A stretch of 64,000 nt of DNA. It comes from Strix aluco (lineage: Eukaryota > Chordata > Aves > Strigiformes > Strigidae). Below, in pieces: positions 26,157-37,215 of this stretch (its first letter is position 1; every line of letters begins with the position of its first letter). The stretch covers positions 135,818,621 to 135,882,620 of the forward strand of contig NC_133931.1 of the NCBI RefSeq assembly GCF_031877795.1. The letters are read 5' to 3'. A model generated the notes under the pieces. The model saw nothing but the letters and a program-made list of their open reading frames with translations, made no database searches and was not told the DNA's origin. Position numbers and translations under genes: made by a program.

Positions 26157-28371
26157 AGTCTTAACTATACCATATAGCTAGATTGGTAGGAGAACCCTGT
26201 GTTAAGTCTGCAGACAGATATAAGCCAATGAAGATAAAACTTCAAGTTACAGTTCAAAAGCCTTTATCCACAGCTCTTTTCAGCCACAAAATCATGCTAA
26301 AGCTTTGATACAAAATCATAATATGTTACAGCAGGTGATTGATCCCGGGGGCTTCCATAAGACAGTTTTTGAGTAACTGGGGTATTCAGAACAAGATGAG
26401 ACAGCGTCTGCAGTGATGAGACCTGCTAACCCACACAGTGGAGTTAAAGCACAGGGTGTTCGTTGCTTCTAGGTGTGGCTTGAATATGAGCTAGCTGAAA
26501 TCTGAAAGAAGCATGTCTGTATTTCTGTGGGGCTGTGCTTGTAAATAATTCCTTCAAGACCGTGGTAGGAAGCTCAACGTGCTTAGACTTCATAGCTTCA
26601 AGTTCTACCAGTGTGGAACCTCTGCACCATACTGCACTTACCAATGGTGTACCCACAAAAGAGTTGTTTAAAACCACCAGAGGTCTTTAAGTAATCTAAG
26701 AGGTTATTACATACAGTTAACACCTTACAGCCAAATTCAAAGTCTGAGCTGCTTTTAAAGCATGGGAGACGATCAGTTTTGTTAGTCTTCTTTTTTTTTT
26801 TTTTGCTGTAATATAAAGTTACATAATTTGGTCCTTTGTTTGAAGATTCATTCAATTATCTAAACAAAAATTCTCCTCTTCAACCTGTGCTTTAAGTCTC
26901 AACTGATTCAGTTAAATCTAGAAAAATGGAAAAATACTGTCTTTCTCAATAGGAAAAAATTCTTCCCGGTAATGAGATTATTATGGCTCACAGATTGCCA
27001 TCATCACATATATTGGCGGCTCCCCTACTGCAAGTATCCCAGTCAAATCACAGTGCCGCTAACAGAATAAAGCACTTTTCAAAATGCCTTGGGCTAGGAA
27101 CACATTGCTGGTGCATTTCAGGTAATGTAAATAAAGCACTTCCATTCGTTTTGTAAAATGTCAGCTCAAACTTGGCCGATCCCTTTTCAGATTCAGTCTT
27201 AAACTTTTTGTGGAAGACAACAACAAACAATTCTGAGAAGCTGAAAATGCATTTTTGACAGAGTATTTGAAACACAATAATCTCTCCCCTCTTTACTAGC
27301 AAAAGAAGTCACATATTTGACTAAATCTCTGTTGTTAAAAAGTGTTATTTGAAAAGTCAAGGTTTTTCACCTTTTCATCCTAATTTTTCATTTTGAAATT
27401 CAACTATATTTTGTTTAAGAGAGAGAAAAAAACAGCCAAGAATAAAAAGCTTTAGTCTGAATCACTGGGGTTTTTTTCCTGTTTTGATAATCACCACCAA
27501 CACCCAAAAAAACTTTCCCATCCAGCCATGAAATAAAAAATATCAAGTATTCACAAGTAGTTGGCTTACTTCTCTACCCTACTCCCATTCTCAGCAATTT
27601 TGTATGACAAAGGCATTTGAGAAAGAACTGAGAGCAAACGCAAAACCCCTTAACTGCTGGAATCAATAAAATGTTCTGAAGTCTTTAAAGAAATTCATTA
27701 CCCATTCCTTGGATATTTTAAACTAAAATGATCATGACAACAATTAATGTGCAAGAAAGATCAAACCTACAGTGGAAAGGATTTGGAAAACAGACACAGA
27801 GTTCTTGATCGCATTTAACTTTTATGATGCCCTAGTGCTGCACATAGCAGAGCTTCAGTGAATGCTCACAAGCATTTACTTGGATATGCACATTTCTTGC
27901 TCACTCTTTCTTTCACTCAACTCCTATCACACTACCCAGTCCAATTCATCTCCGGAATTTTTGAGATATTTTGTTTTTTTCTCCTGAACAGCTTTATTGA
28001 ACAAAGGCATGATAATATAAGTATGCATCTCTTCCTGATATTTATTCCCTTTCATCCATTTCAACAAGGTCCAACAAAATAACCCTTTATATTTGCTCTA
28101 AATCTGGAAAAATGGTTGAACAGACTCTTGTTGTTTTTGGCTGAAAACATCATTAGCTGCTAGATGCCTTTTTCCTGCTAAAGGAAAGAGTTTCCCAAAT
28201 GGATCAAGGTAGAAGGTTTATCCAAGATTAAAAGCCTAAATTTGAAACATAGCTTTCTGTTGTCTACAGACAGACAAAGTTCCGAAAGATCTGAAAAATG
28301 CAGAGCTGCTTAGGACTTTTACAAAAACCACTTTAAGTATCCTATGAAATCACTGCAGAGAGACCAGAATT

Positions 28372-29460
28372 ATTTAAAAAGGATTATTTATTAAACATAT
28401 TTCTTTACAAAGTACAATCAATGGTTTGCATTAAATTTTGGGTTTTGGTATTTGCCTGTATGTACACAAAAGCTTAATACAGAAAATATGTCTTGGTTTT
28501 ACACATGGGACACAATACTGAGTTACCTTCATATTTTGATTTCTACCAACATAAGCAGTCGATAACAACTTTCAGCTTATCTGCTGGGGCTTTTTTAAAC
28601 TGAAGATGAAGCAACAGCATTTCTGCAGAGTGTCAGTATTTATCAATGTACTCAATTATGACAAAGTAGAAATGAATAATCCTTTGGGAAGTTTCCACTG
28701 AGCATGAGTGGAACATGACATTTTTTGGCAGGTTACTGGACTATCCTTATGATCCTAAAAATCATTTTTTGCAGTTATAAGATAAGAAGAATTGAGGAGC
28801 TAAGGTAAGTTTAATAATACCCTATTAGCAGCAGTTGATAGTAAATGCAACATAAGGTTTGTTTTGTCTGTCATACAAGGACGTGTCCTAGCAGACACTA
28901 CTGTATTGTTCTCTATTTGAACAAAAGTATCTGCATGTATTGTATGTCTTTGGAAAAACAAAACAAAAATAAAGAGACAAAAAGCCATTTATTGTCATGA
29001 GTGACTATTGCCATCAGCTAATATGAATGCATTGCTAAAATTAGTGAAGACAGGAAAATGCTGTAAGGTAAATATATACAGAGTTAAAATACATTTCTTA
29101 TCCACTAGATAGTGATTTTGTGGCACTGTGGTTTTCAGAATATAACGTCTGTTGAGAGCAATGTAATTTTCAGTGCAAGCTAAAGCAAAAATACCTGCCC
29201 GCTGTCATAAACATGACAAACAAATCTGGAATGTTCAAAGTAAGTTCGTCTTCCACTTCTCCACTCTTGAGGCACCTTTAAGACATGGCACTTACTGTAA
29301 ACCATCTAAAAATCAAGAAAAGCAGACACGATAAGCCTGAATTTTCCATAACAACTTTAAAAATCACTGCCAGAGTCACTTGCATACGTAAACGATGCCT
29401 GTGTAAGGCTTGCCAGCAAAGCATCTTTCCTGAGAACGGAGCTGGGACACTCTCTGTGTA
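28372..29460 (-). other. MEOX2: MEOX2 3' untranslated region
   Basis: The 3' UTR starts directly after the MEOX2 stop codon and is taken to end about 15 nt beyond the AATAAA at 28392-28387. This gives about 1.1 kb, similar to the mammalian MEOX2 3' UTR. It is AT-rich and contains an internal AATAAA (28993-28988) and an ATTAAA near 28814-28809, which could give a shorter transcript. Two candidate regulatory sites are visible on the sense strand: TGTATATA (29080-29073), a Pumilio-type element, and TTGCACT (29178-29172), a miR-130/301 seed match. The 3' boundary is inferred and not proven. Confidence 0.6.
28387..28392 (-). terminator. MEOX2: MEOX2 polyadenylation signal (AATAAA)
   Basis: This is a canonical AATAAA on the minus strand, 1068 bp past the MEOX2 stop. 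It is followed within about 50 nt by a T/GT-rich stretch (TCTGGTCTCTCTGCAGTG), as expected for a downstream element. It was chosen over the internal AATAAA at 28993-28988 because of the downstream element and the UTR length. Both may be used. Confidence 0.5.
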
Positions 29461-29685
29461 TCATAAGTGTGCGTGCTCAGAGCTGTGATCGCTGTCGTGG
29501 CTGTCGTCGTTCGCTAGTGAGTCCCCTGTGTGCTGGAGACCAGCTGCGCCGATGCCAGAGAGCTCGGAGGGGAGCAGCGTGCCCTTTTTCACATTCACCA
29601 GTTCCTTCTCCCGGGCCGCTGCCCCTTGCTGGCCCCCTTTTACCCGCTTCCACTTCATTCGTCTGTTCTGGAACCAAACTTTTAC
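29461..29685 (-). CDS. MEOX2: MEOX2 coding exon 3 (homeodomain helix 3 and C-terminus)
   Basis: This exon encodes the last 74 residues and the TGA stop. It opens [18 protein letters not shown], which is homeodomain positions 45 onward with W48, F49, Q50, N51 and R53, the DNA-contacting recognition helix. The MEOX2-type tail follows: [17 protein letters not shown], a serine/leucine stretch and the acidic, histidine-containing end [14 protein letters not shown]. This tail identifies MEOX2 rather than MEOX1. The acceptor is a long pyrimidine tract ending ATGAAG, with AG at 29687-29686. The exon starts in phase 0, matching the CAG that ends exon 2. MEOX2 is a nuclear transcription factor of somitic mesoderm, limb muscle and vascular smooth muscle/endothelium. 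A few tail positions differ from human as I recall it (GLQH for TLQQ, LANDD for IANED), as expected for a sauropsid orthologue. It appears intact. Confidence 0.97.
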   Translation of the reverse strand, partial: VKVWFQNRRMKWKRVKGGQQGAAAREKELVNVKKGTLLPSELSGIGAAGLQHTGDSLANDDSHDSDHSSEHAHL

Positions 29686-32600
29686 CTTCATGGAAGAAAG
29701 ACAAAACAAGAAAATAAAGATGGTGTCATTGAAGGTAGTAATGATCTTTCTAGCTGTAGCACAGCACTTGGGGTTTTTTTTCTTTATTTTTTTAATGTGC
29801 CTTTCTGTCTGTATGGTAAAAAGCTTAGCAAGCTTTTCCTGAAGAGCAGTCAATCCAGTCTGGACGTGAACCCTGGGCGTATGAGGATAACAACTGCAAA
29901 GGAGGGAAAGGGGTTACTGCAAGAAGGCAACTGGGCTATGTGCAGCAGACAGCTCCACAGGAAGATCTGAGAGCCCTTTAGAAAAGATTAAAAAGTTCAC
30001 CTACTCTTGAAAAACGTATTAATATCATTTCACAGGCAGAGAAGCAGAGTCAACATGGTTCCCATCAAGGGACTGCTTGGAAGAACCTACATTTCATGTA
30101 ATAGCTCCGTCTGGTGGCAGGGACTGCCACCCCTCGTGCTTATAATGCTTTTAATTATCCTTCAAAGAAGGGTAGTTACTTTGGAAAGGATCTTGCACTG
30201 AAAAGTTTGCATTGCTTTCTGCCTGTTTGTTTCTGTAAAGTGGTGGTGAGTTTCAGATGGAACACTTCAAAAGCTCTTTTTTTGTTGTTTTTACTTGCTG
30301 AAGTATCTGAAAGAATATTTCTTACCATCAAAACTTACAACTTCCTTGTCTATTTCACTAATGTATTTAAATGATTCTAGTTGACTGAGCCTTGATTTTA
30401 GTACATTTAGCCATAGACCCCGGTCAAATTTTTCAAAGAAATACCCCCAAAACCAGAGGGCAAGGCATTTATAAATCTGAGTCAAAATCAGCAAATAATT
30501 TCAGATGAGAATGGAAAAAAAATTTGTAGCATGAAAGATTAAAAATGTATCTGTATTTAAGTCACATTAAAACCCAAGATTTTACTCCAGCTGAAACTCA
30601 TTTTCCCTCCTCCCCTTCTCTGTATAGAAGTATATGGGGGGAAGTAAACCTAAATTATTTGCACAGTTCTAAAGTACCAGCACTGCAAACCACAAGGATT
30701 TTTTTTTCAATAGCCAAAAGAAAAGAAAAAAAAAAAGATGTGCATAGCATCTATGAAATATATTAGACCAGATTAAAGGCTGATTTCAGATCAACTTAAA
30801 ATATTGTCACTGAAAACAGTATAAATAGAAGATTGTAGGGTTTGATCCATTTAGAGTTAATGTTTCTAAAAAATCTCGTGCGTGTGTGTCTGTACAGCTC
30901 TTCACATGAAGGTTCTACAGAAAAATAAACAAATGTCTGCAACTTTTGACTTGGAAAGAAAGCAAGAAAGCTTGCAATGCTGGTGTATCCTCTGCTGTGT
31001 TCAGCAGAATATGTTTCAGAGCTTTAAAAGAAACAGCAAGGAACAGGCACAGCAGGACATATTGTACAACATGAGTAATAGAGCCACAAAAATGCTGTTT
31101 TGCTGAATCTGTCTTACACATCCAGGAAACATCGCAGTGTTTAACCTTTACTATCACTTTGAATTTTACATTAAAATTTTACTACAATTGAACTGATAGT
31201 TAACGTCACTATCTGTATGCATGTAAGTGGGAAGGAACAGAGGTATACTTATTTTTTTATACTCTATATTCCTATAAAAGCCAATGTGAGCTGTTAAAGC
31301 CAATCACTTGGGAACAGAGCAAAATGATTCCAGGTTAGTTAAAAGCCTCAAAGCACAACACATCCTTTCCTTTAGTCAACTCATCAGAGCCAAAGAATCT
31401 GGCTTGTAAAGTGAAATGAGTGTAAAGGGGAAGGTATTTATTACTGGCTGCTGTGATGTTGGGAATTATCATACTCGGGTCATGTATCAGAGGTGCCCAT
31501 GGAAACAGTGTCTTCAAAAGGGTACAGCATTAGTACAGTATTGGCAGCTTTCTGGGGGAAGTTAAGATATCATTTTGTTTATTTTTGGGTTTTAGGACAA
31601 TTAAGTTTCTCCTGCAAAAGACACTACTCTACTGGTGCCAGACAGTGCAGTAGATGCAACTGCAGTTGTAATCTAAACATCAAAAATAATACACTTTGGA
31701 TTCAGCCCAGTATCACATCACTCTTCAGAAATAAGGGCTGAGAGAATTTTATTCAGTAAGAAGAAATGACAGGATTGAAGTGATGTTTAAAAGATCTAAG
31801 CAATTCTCCGGATATTTTTATGTCCTTGAACATTCACAGAATAAGTCACAGCATTGAAAGCCTAAAAAAAAAAAAAAATAATGTATACAAAAAGTGTGTT
31901 CAAGAAAAATGACAATGATGCATTTGAAGCAGAAATTTCAATGCACAGACTGTATTCAGCCTACTATTGGAACAGGAGAGATCCACCTTCCAGATGCATC
32001 CATTTCATTTTTGGATACTTGAGAAACTGAAGCTAATACTTCTACAGTCATTGTCAGAAACTGTTCTGGCTGGGGCAGATGTGAGCAGGATGATTACTGC
32101 CTGGCTCCTGATGCAGGTGCTCATTTCTGTTCTCTCACAGACAGAGCTAAACTCCCACATCTGCTGGCCTGACAATTTCTGACTATTTTCTACTGCAATT
32201 TAATAAATTATTCTTTGTTGTTTTCCATTTTTTCTTACAATATTTTGTTGCTGCTGCTTTTTATAACTCAGGTCACGTCACAAAATGAGCCAAAACAAGT
32301 CTCTCTCCTTGAGCATTAAACTCAAGAGAACTGATCAGCATCAACTTCCAGGTATTGAGTAGCCAAGGACAGGCTGGGGAATACCTCTTTGTTCGGATCA
32401 CCTACCCTCAGATTAGCTCATCCAACCATGCCCTGAAATGCCTCCACCAAGGATGAGTGTAGGTCAGCGTCCTACACTCACATATTATTGATAGAAATCA
32501 GTTAAAGAATGATGATTTCCCTTTTCAAGAACAAGTGCAAGAAACATTTATAAATTCCTCAGCGGATCCAGCATGCAATGCTATGTCTGCACATGACCCA

Positions 32601-33074
32601 CTGTCTGGGAAACACATCATTTAAGAAAAGTAGGGCTGAAAGGACTCCGGCTGCCTTTGCAGCTCTTGAGTGTAGGAGAAAGAGAGTAACCCTGACACTT
32701 CCACAGGAGAATATATACTACTGACTGGCATATAGCCTGTCAGGCTTCCCATAAAGAGAAAATGGTAACAATTTGAAAAAGACAAATAAAAGGAAAAGAA
32801 AAGCTTTAGGCATTTTTATTAATGACTTCAAATAATCTGCATCTGATTTACTTAGAGAATATCAAATAAATTTTTTTATTTGGTATGTCAAAGATTATTT
32901 TCAAAAGCTAGAAATCAATTATAGTGAAGTTTATCACTGAAAATATTGTGAGCTTATTTTGATGTCATTTGCTCTGTTAATGTACGGCAAGACTCTTATA
33001 TGAGGGAATACGTTAGGTATTTTTTATATATATTGCTTTATGTCCTCCATAATAAAGTACTGAAATCCACTTTT

Positions 33075-33142
33075 GACCTGATCCAAACTGCACTAATCTC
33101 AATGTGAGTTTTTCCAAAGAGTTCAATGGACTCTAGATGAAG
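33075..33142 (+). repeat. Ancient amniote SINE-like fossil
   Basis: The + strand reads GACCTGATCCAAACTGCA, then CTCAATGTGAGTTTTTCC, GAGTTCAATGGACTCTAGAT. This corresponds in order to the old amniote motif 'cctgatccaaagc ... tcaatgggagtttttcc ... acttcaatggactctggat'. It is one of several such fossils in this window, and the family name is uncertain. Confidence 0.45.
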
Positions 33143-33459
33143 ACTTTAATGCTCATGTGCTAATAATATGAGACAGGTCCTTCACTTGTTATTTCCTCTA
33201 GAGATCAAATTCAGATATTGGAATTCTGAACTTCCTTTGAAGCTGAAGACTCAATTATGGAGAGTATAGTTGTTACTGATATGTGATCCATCTATATTTT
33301 AGTAATGGGAAGGAAGTGAAGCAACCTTTGTGTGAAGTACTTCAGTGTCAATTTATATAGATTCTTGGAAAACTGTGCTTTTAAAATGCACAACTCATTT
33401 GAAACTTACAAGTGTCGCACAAAACATGCATCAGAACAAAACACCCCGAGAAACAAATA

Positions 33460-33590
33460 GGAAAGCGGAGAAAGAAAGAGGAGAGAGAGAATGAACTAAA
33501 GAGAGAAAGAGCAAGAGTTAGAGAAAGAAGAGAATGACTGAAAGAAAAATTAAAAAAAATAAAATAGAAAATAAAGGAGAGAGAAAAAGC
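33460..33590 (+). repeat. Purine-rich GA/GAAA low-complexity tract
   Basis: About 130 bp are almost entirely A and G on the + strand, with imperfect GAGAGA and GAAAGA units and few pyrimidines. On the MEOX2 sense strand it is a pyrimidine tract. The long minus-strand open frame over it (33381-33653) is a translation artefact of this repeat, being Ser/Phe/Leu-rich. Confidence 0.85.
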
Positions 33591-36500
33591 CCTTATTGAA
33601 ATGAACTTGAAAAACTCTCGAACTCTTCCAGTGAAAGAACTAGCTTGTGCCATTTACAACATTTGCAACAATATCCTCTTAAAGTAGTTTAAAGATCTAC
33701 TATGACAAACCTGATATCATATGTTTTATGAACCTTTTTATGCTGTTTTTCAAATCTAAGTTAGCTCCAGTAGGAGCTGAGAGTGCTCACCACCTCCCAG
33801 AATCAGGTCCTGATTGTCTATTATTTATTAAAATGCACTCCCTCTTCTCCACCCTCTGACTAGCACAACTTAACTGTATAGAGCGAGCATGTGTATGTAC
33901 GGAAAACAAAGGAAGTGGAAGGAAATGAACTACATTAAAGATGAGGGTTGCATTAACAGCTGTTTCTAAATCAGCACTTATGAGCCAGTCTATTGAGCAC
34001 ATCTGCTTACTGGCACGAAAGCACAGTTTCTTTTCCCTTAGTCAACAAGTTGTTTAGCATCTGCATCTCCACATCTGATGATTAGACTGTTACTTAAGAT
34101 ACAAGTAAATGATTTCACATTGTGCATCTCCTGATGTACAAGATAAATGTTTTTGCTGTGACCAATTTATTTTAAGGTCTACTGTGTAGGAATCACAGAA
34201 GGAGATTCAAAACAAGGAGGTCGACATTGTTAGTGTCTACATATTCTAAAGTAATCATTATATACTTATGATATATAGGTCCTTAGAAGGCTCAAGGGCC
34301 ACATTATGTGCTGTCTTGCATGTATATCTTTAATACAACTTCATGATGTGGACATCAACACACCATTTTGGTTCCAAATGAGCATAGCACCTAAACTTCT
34401 AATTTAATACTCCTTCATCAGAGCACTTCAGTCACATTAAGAATAACTGACTTCTGCCATGCTCTGTAGAATGCAGATGCTTCCTTTTGACATGGTATTT
34501 TAGCATTCTGTACTTACAGAGAGGAGTTAAACAGATACCTTCTATGATTAATGAGTATTTCTTAATAAAGACATTCTTGTCTGAAAAATGAAAGCATGAC
34601 TAAATTCAAACTATCTTAGTTGCACTCTCTGCTGCCTGTCTTCTTTTAAGAAAAAAGACATTTCTCTTTAAAAAAAGGTCTTTTCTGAAATGAAAGATTC
34701 TTTCCTAAAATTAGGTTTTCTGTTCCAGGTTTTAGTGGCATGAGTCCCAAACAAGATTAAAATTTGAAGCCTGATATCTCACAAACCTTAGAAATTAGAA
34801 ACAAAAGCACTGTGCCAGTTGAAACTGTTATTTTGCTGTAAGGGATGCATATTTCTAAGTATGAGCCTTTGAAGTCAGTATCCCAAATTCCATGCTTTAT
34901 TATACCTAAATGATGTGTCAGGAAGACCAAATCACCAAGCCTTTTAAGCATTCTGTCCCTGGTCAGCCATTGTCTATTTTCTTTTATTTTTTAACCTGTC
35001 AATTTACTTTCCTCTAATGCAGACAAACATATGGATAACAAAAAATAAACCTGTCTTCTCAAAAATAAAAAAAATGAAAAGTTTACTTCTCAACTTTCTT
35101 TGGCTCTGAAAACATTCCTGTTATTTTTTAGATAGTACACTTATGCTGCCAAGTTTTAAAGAAAGTCAAAATCCTGAACTTTACAGAAATCGCTGGTGTT
35201 ATATGGCTGAAACTTACCTTTTTTTTATATATATATAGTATTTTTATGATATTTTATTCAACAAATTTATAAAAGCAAATAGGAATGTAAAACCAAAAAA
35301 GTTTCTTTTCCTATTCTAGGAAATAAATATAAGGGTTGGAAGAATCAAATCTGTTAGTTTAAAAATATTTACAGAAATGGTAGTCAGAGTTATCAGTCCA
35401 CTTCAGTAACTAAAGATAACATGAGATTTTAAATAGTTCAGCTGGATTTCAGTCATGCTGGATACACAGGAGAGTAAGTTAAGGTAGTTTTATTGAATTG
35501 AACTTAATTTTCTTCCTTATATTACTTAAAGGAATTTCAACTCCAAAAAAACTCTCTTAAAAATCTTAAATGTATTTTGAGCTTAAAATCAGTTTAAATA
35601 AATCTGAGTATTAAATGTCTTCTTAGTTATTATAAAATAGTACCAAAATACATCAATTGGAGAAAATTAACTTTTCTTTGGAAATTGATGAGTGGTACCA
35701 GAACCTGCTGATTAAAATTACTTGAGTCACCTCCTCACTGATTTAGAGCAATCTGCTCTGTGTTATGTTAGAGGACTTTGCACTGAATGTGCACAAGTAC
35801 TTTGCGACAGCTGTTGAGAAAAAGGGGAGGTTTTGGCAGGTGCACAAAGGACAGCTGGAGCTTTTGGCACCCAGGAAGGTGTAGGAGTGAGTTCTGGTTT
35901 TTTGTTACATAGAAGTCAGTTGAGGTTTGGGTACTGCTTAGGTGATACATTCTCCTTTCTACCTCCCACGTTTCAACGGGGATGGAATACACATTATATT
36001 TCAGAGGAGAGCAGTGATAGGAGTATTTCAGTTCAGTTTCAGAAGTCTTTGAGAGCACTCAGTTTACCTCCCTCTGCTCCATCCAAAGAACTGCCACCTT
36101 CTCCACCAGTGATCTTCAAAATTAATTTCATGATTAAACAGCTAACCCTTCCTATTCAAAACCTCTCTTAATTAGGTTTCAGGGTTAACATACCTTAAGC
36201 AAAATAGGACACACTGTTTCAGCTTCTTCCCTCCTGCTGTCTTGTTGTACATAGTCTAAGGGAGTATTTTTTTATAGAATTAGTCTCTCTTTTTTGTCCA
36301 GAGGCAAAGAAAGACAATCTGTGGGGCTGTTACTAGAACTCCCTCTATCTTATTCTCCTATAATGTGTCTTTTTAGAGACTACCTTCATCCAATTTCCTT
36401 GTATATATATAAAAATCCACAAAAGAAACACATGGTGAAAAACTAATTTGTGGGGAAGATCACCTTTAGCTAAAGGTTGCTTCTTCTTTGCATAGGCATT

Positions 36501-37194
36501 TACCTGCATGAATTACATGTAGAGCATTTTATTTCACGAGAGAAAAATTCTAACATGCATCATTCTGCACCCATTTTGCACAGGTCAGCTCAGTGTGAAA
36601 GTTAAAAGTCGGTGGGTAACCAAGATTGGCTTTTGGCTGAATATGTTGATGCTTTTTTCTGCTACTACTTGAGTACAAAGAAAGGCAAATGCCAAGAATC
36701 GGGACTTGGCAGAAAGAAACCTCTGACTACCAGCCCATGACAATCCTCCAAGGCTCTATGGCTGTGGAAGCCGTCTCTCTGCCCAAGTAAGAAGCACCCT
36801 CATTTATATTCACTTAAACTAGTTCCACAATTCATGACTTCTTTCTGCCTTCCAAAATAAACCAGTCCTGAGTCTTCTGATGATAAATTAGCCTCAAAAT
36901 CAACATCCAGTTTTAAAACTAGTAAGCCTCAAGAAGCTGCAGCTGTTTTCAGAAGGGCATGCCTTGAGGAGAAGAAACTAGTGAAATCAGAAAGAGATTC
37001 TACATTTTTCAATGCCCTGCATAAAAAAATATCTCCTTTGTTCTTTATGTTCATTTGTACCTCTCCAGTACCATTTGTTCCTCACTGATCTCTCTGTTTT
37101 TTAAAGTGACCGTAAATGACAAACTTAAAAAGCGTTTATCTCCTTAAATAGGTGACAGAAGAAGTCACACCTTTCTCAATTTGTGTCTAAGAAA

Positions 37195-37215
37195 GGGTAG
37201 GGGTAGGGGTAGGGG
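37195..37215 (+). repeat. TAGGGG tandem repeat (G-quadruplex-type)
   Basis: One GGG and three GGGG runs are each separated by the two bases TA, giving three TAGGGG units after an initial GGG. This fits the intramolecular G-quadruplex pattern with 2-nt loops. It resembles, but is not, the vertebrate telomere unit TTAGGG. The G-rich strand is the template strand for MEOX2. Confidence 0.85.

Larger units (their letters stand above)
9686..28371. other. AGMO-MEOX2 intergenic region
   Basis: This is about 18.7 kb between the AGMO promoter and the MEOX2 polyadenylation site. No exon with a recognisable protein domain was found on either strand. It contains long T or A runs (9787-9805, the T-rich 11970-12060, 15900-15912, 20102-20121), a 17-bp inverted repeat at 15561-15644, a GC-rich patch at about 16380-16870, an 18-bp palindrome at 20632-20649, a TATA/ATAGA-rich block at 19641-19684, a palindromic CT/GA block at 23918-23935, a short tandem duplication at 25768-25810 and two ancient repeat fossils. 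In other amniotes this interval is non-coding. Regulatory elements for either gene could lie here, but none can be proven from one sequence. Confidence 0.75.

Noticed and set aside
29528..29970. Long plus-strand frames antisense to MEOX2 exon 3
   Set aside because: They are shadows of the coding exon on the other strand, with no recognisable domain.
33381..33653. 90-codon minus-strand open frame rich in Ser, Phe and Leu
   Set aside because: It lies over a purine/pyrimidine low-complexity tract, has no domain and sits inside MEOX2 intron 2. It is a translated repeat.
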